In this document: positions 5,776-7,380 of the stretch, piece by piece
How positions within the stretch are numbered: position 1 is the stretch's first letter
Layout: each line of letters begins with the position of its first letter
From: JACMOY01 sp046590855
GTDB lineage: Bacteria > Actinomycetota > Actinomycetes > Actinomycetales > Angustibacteraceae
Direction of reading: 5' to 3'
Length of the DNA: 7,380 nt
Assembly: GCA_046590855.1 (NCBI GenBank)
Contig: JBKJTJ010000194.1
Coordinates: forward strand, 1 to 7,380
Made by a program: the position numbers and the translations under genes
Notes under the pieces: model-generated
The model's database searches: none
The model's input: only the letters and a program-made list of their open reading frames with translations
What the model was told of the DNA's origin: nothing

Positions 5776-5781
5776 TAGGCT
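5776..5781 (+). promoter_or_regulatory. -10 box of a probable leaderless promoter for the MFS gene
   Basis: TAGGCT fits the actinobacterial TANNNT -10 box and ends six bases before the GTG at 5788. Transcription would start at or next to the start codon. There is no Shine-Dalgarno in this interval. The -35 region is G-rich and not recognisable, which is common for such promoters. Confidence 0.6.
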
Positions 5782-5787
5782 GGCGGC

Positions 5788-7059
5788 GTGCCCTTCGTCG
5801 CCGATCTGCGCGTGGTGCTGCGCGGTCGCGACTTCCGCCGGCTGTTCGCCGTCCGCCTCGTCTCGCAGGCCGGCGACGGGGCGTTCCAAGTGGCCCTGGC
5901 CAGCCTGGTCTTCTTCTCACCCGAGCGGGCGGCGACGGCGGGCGCGGCGGCCGGTGCACTCGCGGCGTCCGTGCTGCCCTACACGCTGGTCGGGCCGTTC
6001 GCGGGGGTGCTGCTCGACCGTTGGCGGCGGCGCCAGGTGCTGCTGGTCGCCAACGCGGTGCGCACCCTGATCGTGGTCGTGATCGCCGTCCTGGTGGTCA
6101 CCGACGTGGGTCCGCTGCTGTACGTCGCGGTGCTGGCGGCGCTGTCGGTCAACCGCTTCTTCCTGGCCGGCCTGGGCGCGAGCCTGCCGCACGTGGTGCC
6201 CGACGACGAGCTGGTCATGGCCAACGCGGTCAGCCCCACCTGCGGCACGCTCTCGGCCATCGGCGGCGGGTTCCTCGGGTACGGCCTGCGCCAGCTGCTC
6301 GGCGTCGGCGACCGCACGGACGCGCTGGTGCTGCTGGCCGCCGCCCTCGCCTACGCGGTCTCGGCGCTGCTGGCGACCCGGATGGCCCCGGGGCTGCTCG
6401 GGCCCGACCACCTCGTCGAGGCGCACCCGGCGTCCGGCGTGCGGGCGCTGGTGGACGGCGCCCGGCACGTGCGCGAGCGGCGCCCCGCGTTCGACGCTTT
6501 GGCGGCGATCGGGCTGCACCGCTTCGCCTACGGCATCTCGTTCATCGCCACGATCCTGCTCTGCCGCAACCACTTCGCCGACCCCGCCGACGTCGGCTCG
6601 GGCTTCACCCTGCTGGCGCTGGTCTTCGCGGCGCTGGGTCTGGGGTTCGCGGTCGCCGCCATCATCACGCCGCTGGGCTCGACCCGGTGGGGGACGTCGG
6701 GGTGGGTGTGGCGCTGCTTCGTCGCCGCCGCCCTCACCGAGTACGTCGTGGCCGTGACGATCAGCGTGCCGCTGCTGCTGGCGGCGGCCGTGGTGCTCGG
6801 TGCCGCGGCCCAGGGCTCGAAGATCTGCGTCGACGCCATCGTCCAGGCCTGCGTCGACGACGACTTCCGCGGCCGGGTGTTCTCGTTCTACGACGTGGTC
6901 TTCAACCTCGCCTTCGTCATCGCCGCGGCGACCGCGGCGCTGCTCGTGCCCCCCGACGGGTACTCGCGCCCGGTCTACGCGCTGATCGGCAGCCTGTACC
7001 TGCTGGCCGCCGCCGGGTACGCCCGGGCGGTGCGCGGGCACCCCGTGCAGGTGCACTGA
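5788..7059 (+). CDS. Major facilitator superfamily transporter (MFS_3 / EntS-like exporter)
   Basis: This 423-residue inner-membrane protein has about 11-12 hydrophobic helices, in two halves joined by a polar cytoplasmic loop at about 200-235. The MFS motif A equivalent follows the second helix as GPFAGVLLDRWRRRQVLL (69-86). The second half carries QACVDDDFRGRVFSFYDVVFN (353-373), a block typical of the EntS-like branch of proton-driven exporters. The cytoplasmic N-terminus (DLRVVLRGRDFRRLF) is also typical of that branch. No adjacent biosynthetic gene hints at a substrate, so none is proposed. The GTG at 5788 is chosen because a TAGGCT -10 box sits just before it and homologues begin near LRGRDFRRLF; no Shine-Dalgarno supports any start. 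The gene is separated from ino1 by the repeat region and so has its own promoter. It ends four bases from the convergent tRNA nucleotidyltransferase gene. Confidence 0.88.
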   Translation: MPFVADLRVVLRGRDFRRLFAVRLVSQAGDGAFQVALASLVFFSPERAATAGAAAGALAASVLPYTLVGPFAGVLLDRWRRRQVLLVANAVRTLIVVVIAVLVVTDVGPLLYVAVLAALSVNRFFLAGLGASLPHVVPDDELVMANAVSPTCGTLSAIGGGFLGYGLRQLLGVGDRTDALVLLAAALAYAVSALLATRMAPGLLGPDHLVEAHPASGVRALVDGARHVRERRPAFDALAAIGLHRFAYGISFIATILLCRNHFADPADVGSGFTLLALVFAALGLGFAVAAIITPLGSTRWGTSGWVWRCFVAAALTEYVVAVTISVPLLLAAAVVLGAAAQGSKICVDAIVQACVDDDFRGRVFSFYDVVFNLAFVIAAATAALLVPPDGYSRPVYALIGSLYLLAAAGYARAVRGHPVQVH

Positions 7060-7067
7060 GGGCTCAG
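7056..7067. terminator. Small palindrome spanning both convergent stop codons
   Basis: CTGAG-GG-CTCAG contains the MFS stop TGA and, on the other strand, the TGA of the convergent gene. It is preceded by GTGCAGGTGCAC (7045-7056 region), a second short palindrome. The stems are too short for a confident intrinsic terminator and there is no U-tract. Confidence 0.2.
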
Positions 7068-7380
7068 GCGCGCGACTCGGGCTGCTCGGCCCACCACGCG
7101 CGCAGCGCGGCGACCGCGGCCTCGCGATCGAGCGGTCCCTGCTCCAGGCGCACCTCGAGCAGGTGCCGGTAGGCGCGGCCGACGACCGGCCCGGGGGCCA
7201 GGCCCAGCTCGGCCATGATCGCCCCGCCGTCCAGGTCGGGCCGGATCGCGGCGAGCGACTCGGCCTCGCTGAGCGCCGCGATCCGCTGCTCGAGCTCGTC
7301 GTAGGACCGCGACAACCGGGCTGCCTTGCGCACGTTGCGGGTGGTCGAGTCGCTGCGGGTCAGCCGGTGCAGGCGCGAGA
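7064..7380 (-). CDS. cca: CCA tRNA nucleotidyltransferase, C-terminal part (partial)
   Basis: The frame is open from the window edge to TGA at 7066-7064, giving 105 codons. It starts SRLHRLTRSDSTTRN and runs into RKAARLSRSYDELEQRIAAL, the signature of the C-terminal part of actinobacterial CCA-adding enzymes (also named pcnA, as in M. tuberculosis Rv3907c). The usual Cys in RSDCTTRN is Ser here. The rest, with LDGGAIMAELGLAPGPVVGRAYRHLLEVRLEQGPLD (split here only by prose), is the tRNA-binding tail. The enzyme adds CCA to tRNA 3' ends in the cytoplasm; the catalytic nucleotidyltransferase head and HD domain lie outside the window. The internal GTG at 7333 is not the start, since homologous sequence continues upstream of it. 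It is convergent with the MFS gene. Confidence 0.85.
   Translation of the reverse strand, partial: SRLHRLTRSDSTTRNVRKAARLSRSYDELEQRIAALSEAESLAAIRPDLDGGAIMAELGLAPGPVVGRAYRHLLEVRLEQGPLDREAAVAALRAWWAEQPESRA

Noticed and set aside
5627..5959. Minus-strand open frame of 110 codons running through the hairpin element
   Set aside because: It crosses the inverted repeat and the antisense side of the MFS start, has no motif and is Arg/Pro-rich; no coding support.
5917..7056. Minus-strand open frame antisense to the MFS gene
   Set aside because: Its Gln/Arg/Asp/His-rich composition and lack of any motif mark it as a shadow.
5724..7172. Plus-strand open frame of 482 codons overlapping the MFS gene
   Set aside because: It is extremely Arg/Gly/Ala/Pro-rich and out of frame with a good 12-helix transporter; a shadow frame.
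7331..7333. GTG at 7333 as the start of a small minus-strand gene
   Set aside because: The frame stays open to the window edge and the upstream residues (LHRLTRSDSTTRN) belong to the same CCA-adding enzyme.
1..7380. tRNA, rRNA, transposase or integrase genes
   Set aside because: No T-loop (GGTTCGA-type) or rRNA sequence and no DDE or recombinase motif was seen on either strand.

Overview
The window is a GC-rich (roughly 70% by eye) stretch of an actinobacterial (Actinomycetota) chromosome. It carries a conserved housekeeping neighbourhood, not an obvious island. The order rpsF / GT-C membrane glycosyltransferase / ponA-type class A PBP, divergent from padR / ino1, is the arrangement known from Mycobacterium tuberculosis (rpsF, Rv0051, ponA1, Rv0047c, ino1) and other actinobacteria. 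Then come an MFS transporter and a CCA-adding enzyme gene. The genus cannot be fixed from the sequence.

Layout. 1-44 (minus) is the 5' end of rpsF (ribosomal protein S6). 45-214 is its leader, with a hairpin flanked by an anti-Shine-Dalgarno sequence. 215-1627 (minus) is a polytopic GT87-like glycosyltransferase whose ATG overlaps the ponA stop codon by one base. 1627-3768 (minus) is a bifunctional penicillin-binding protein with GT51 and transpeptidase domains and a Pro/Thr/Ser-rich tail. 3769-3910 is a divergent control region with a good padR promoter and a perfect ATATCG-GCG-CGATAT palindrome at the expected transcription start. 3911-4486 (plus) is a PadR regulator and 4497-5576 (plus) is inositol-3-phosphate synthase, in one apparent operon. 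5577-5787 is non-coding and unusual: nearly three copies of a 27-bp tandem repeat that begins inside the last codons of ino1, followed by a 94-bp near-perfect inverted repeat. 5788-7059 (plus) is an MFS exporter that looks leaderless. 7064-7380 (minus) is the 3' end of a CCA tRNA nucleotidyltransferase gene, convergent and four bases from the MFS gene.

How it fits together. ponA and the glycosyltransferase form a cell-envelope unit: peptidoglycan polymerisation coupled to a polyprenyl-phosphate-sugar-dependent transferase. PadR-ino1 supplies L-myo-inositol-3-phosphate, the precursor of phosphatidylinositol mannosides and mycothiol in many actinobacteria. The palindrome suggests that PadR represses its own operon, so inositol synthesis and possibly ponA may respond to a PadR signal. 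I see no clear new defence, mobile or biosynthetic system. The items most worth a second look are the repeat and hairpin region after ino1, the PadR operator, and the SD-masking fold in front of rpsF.
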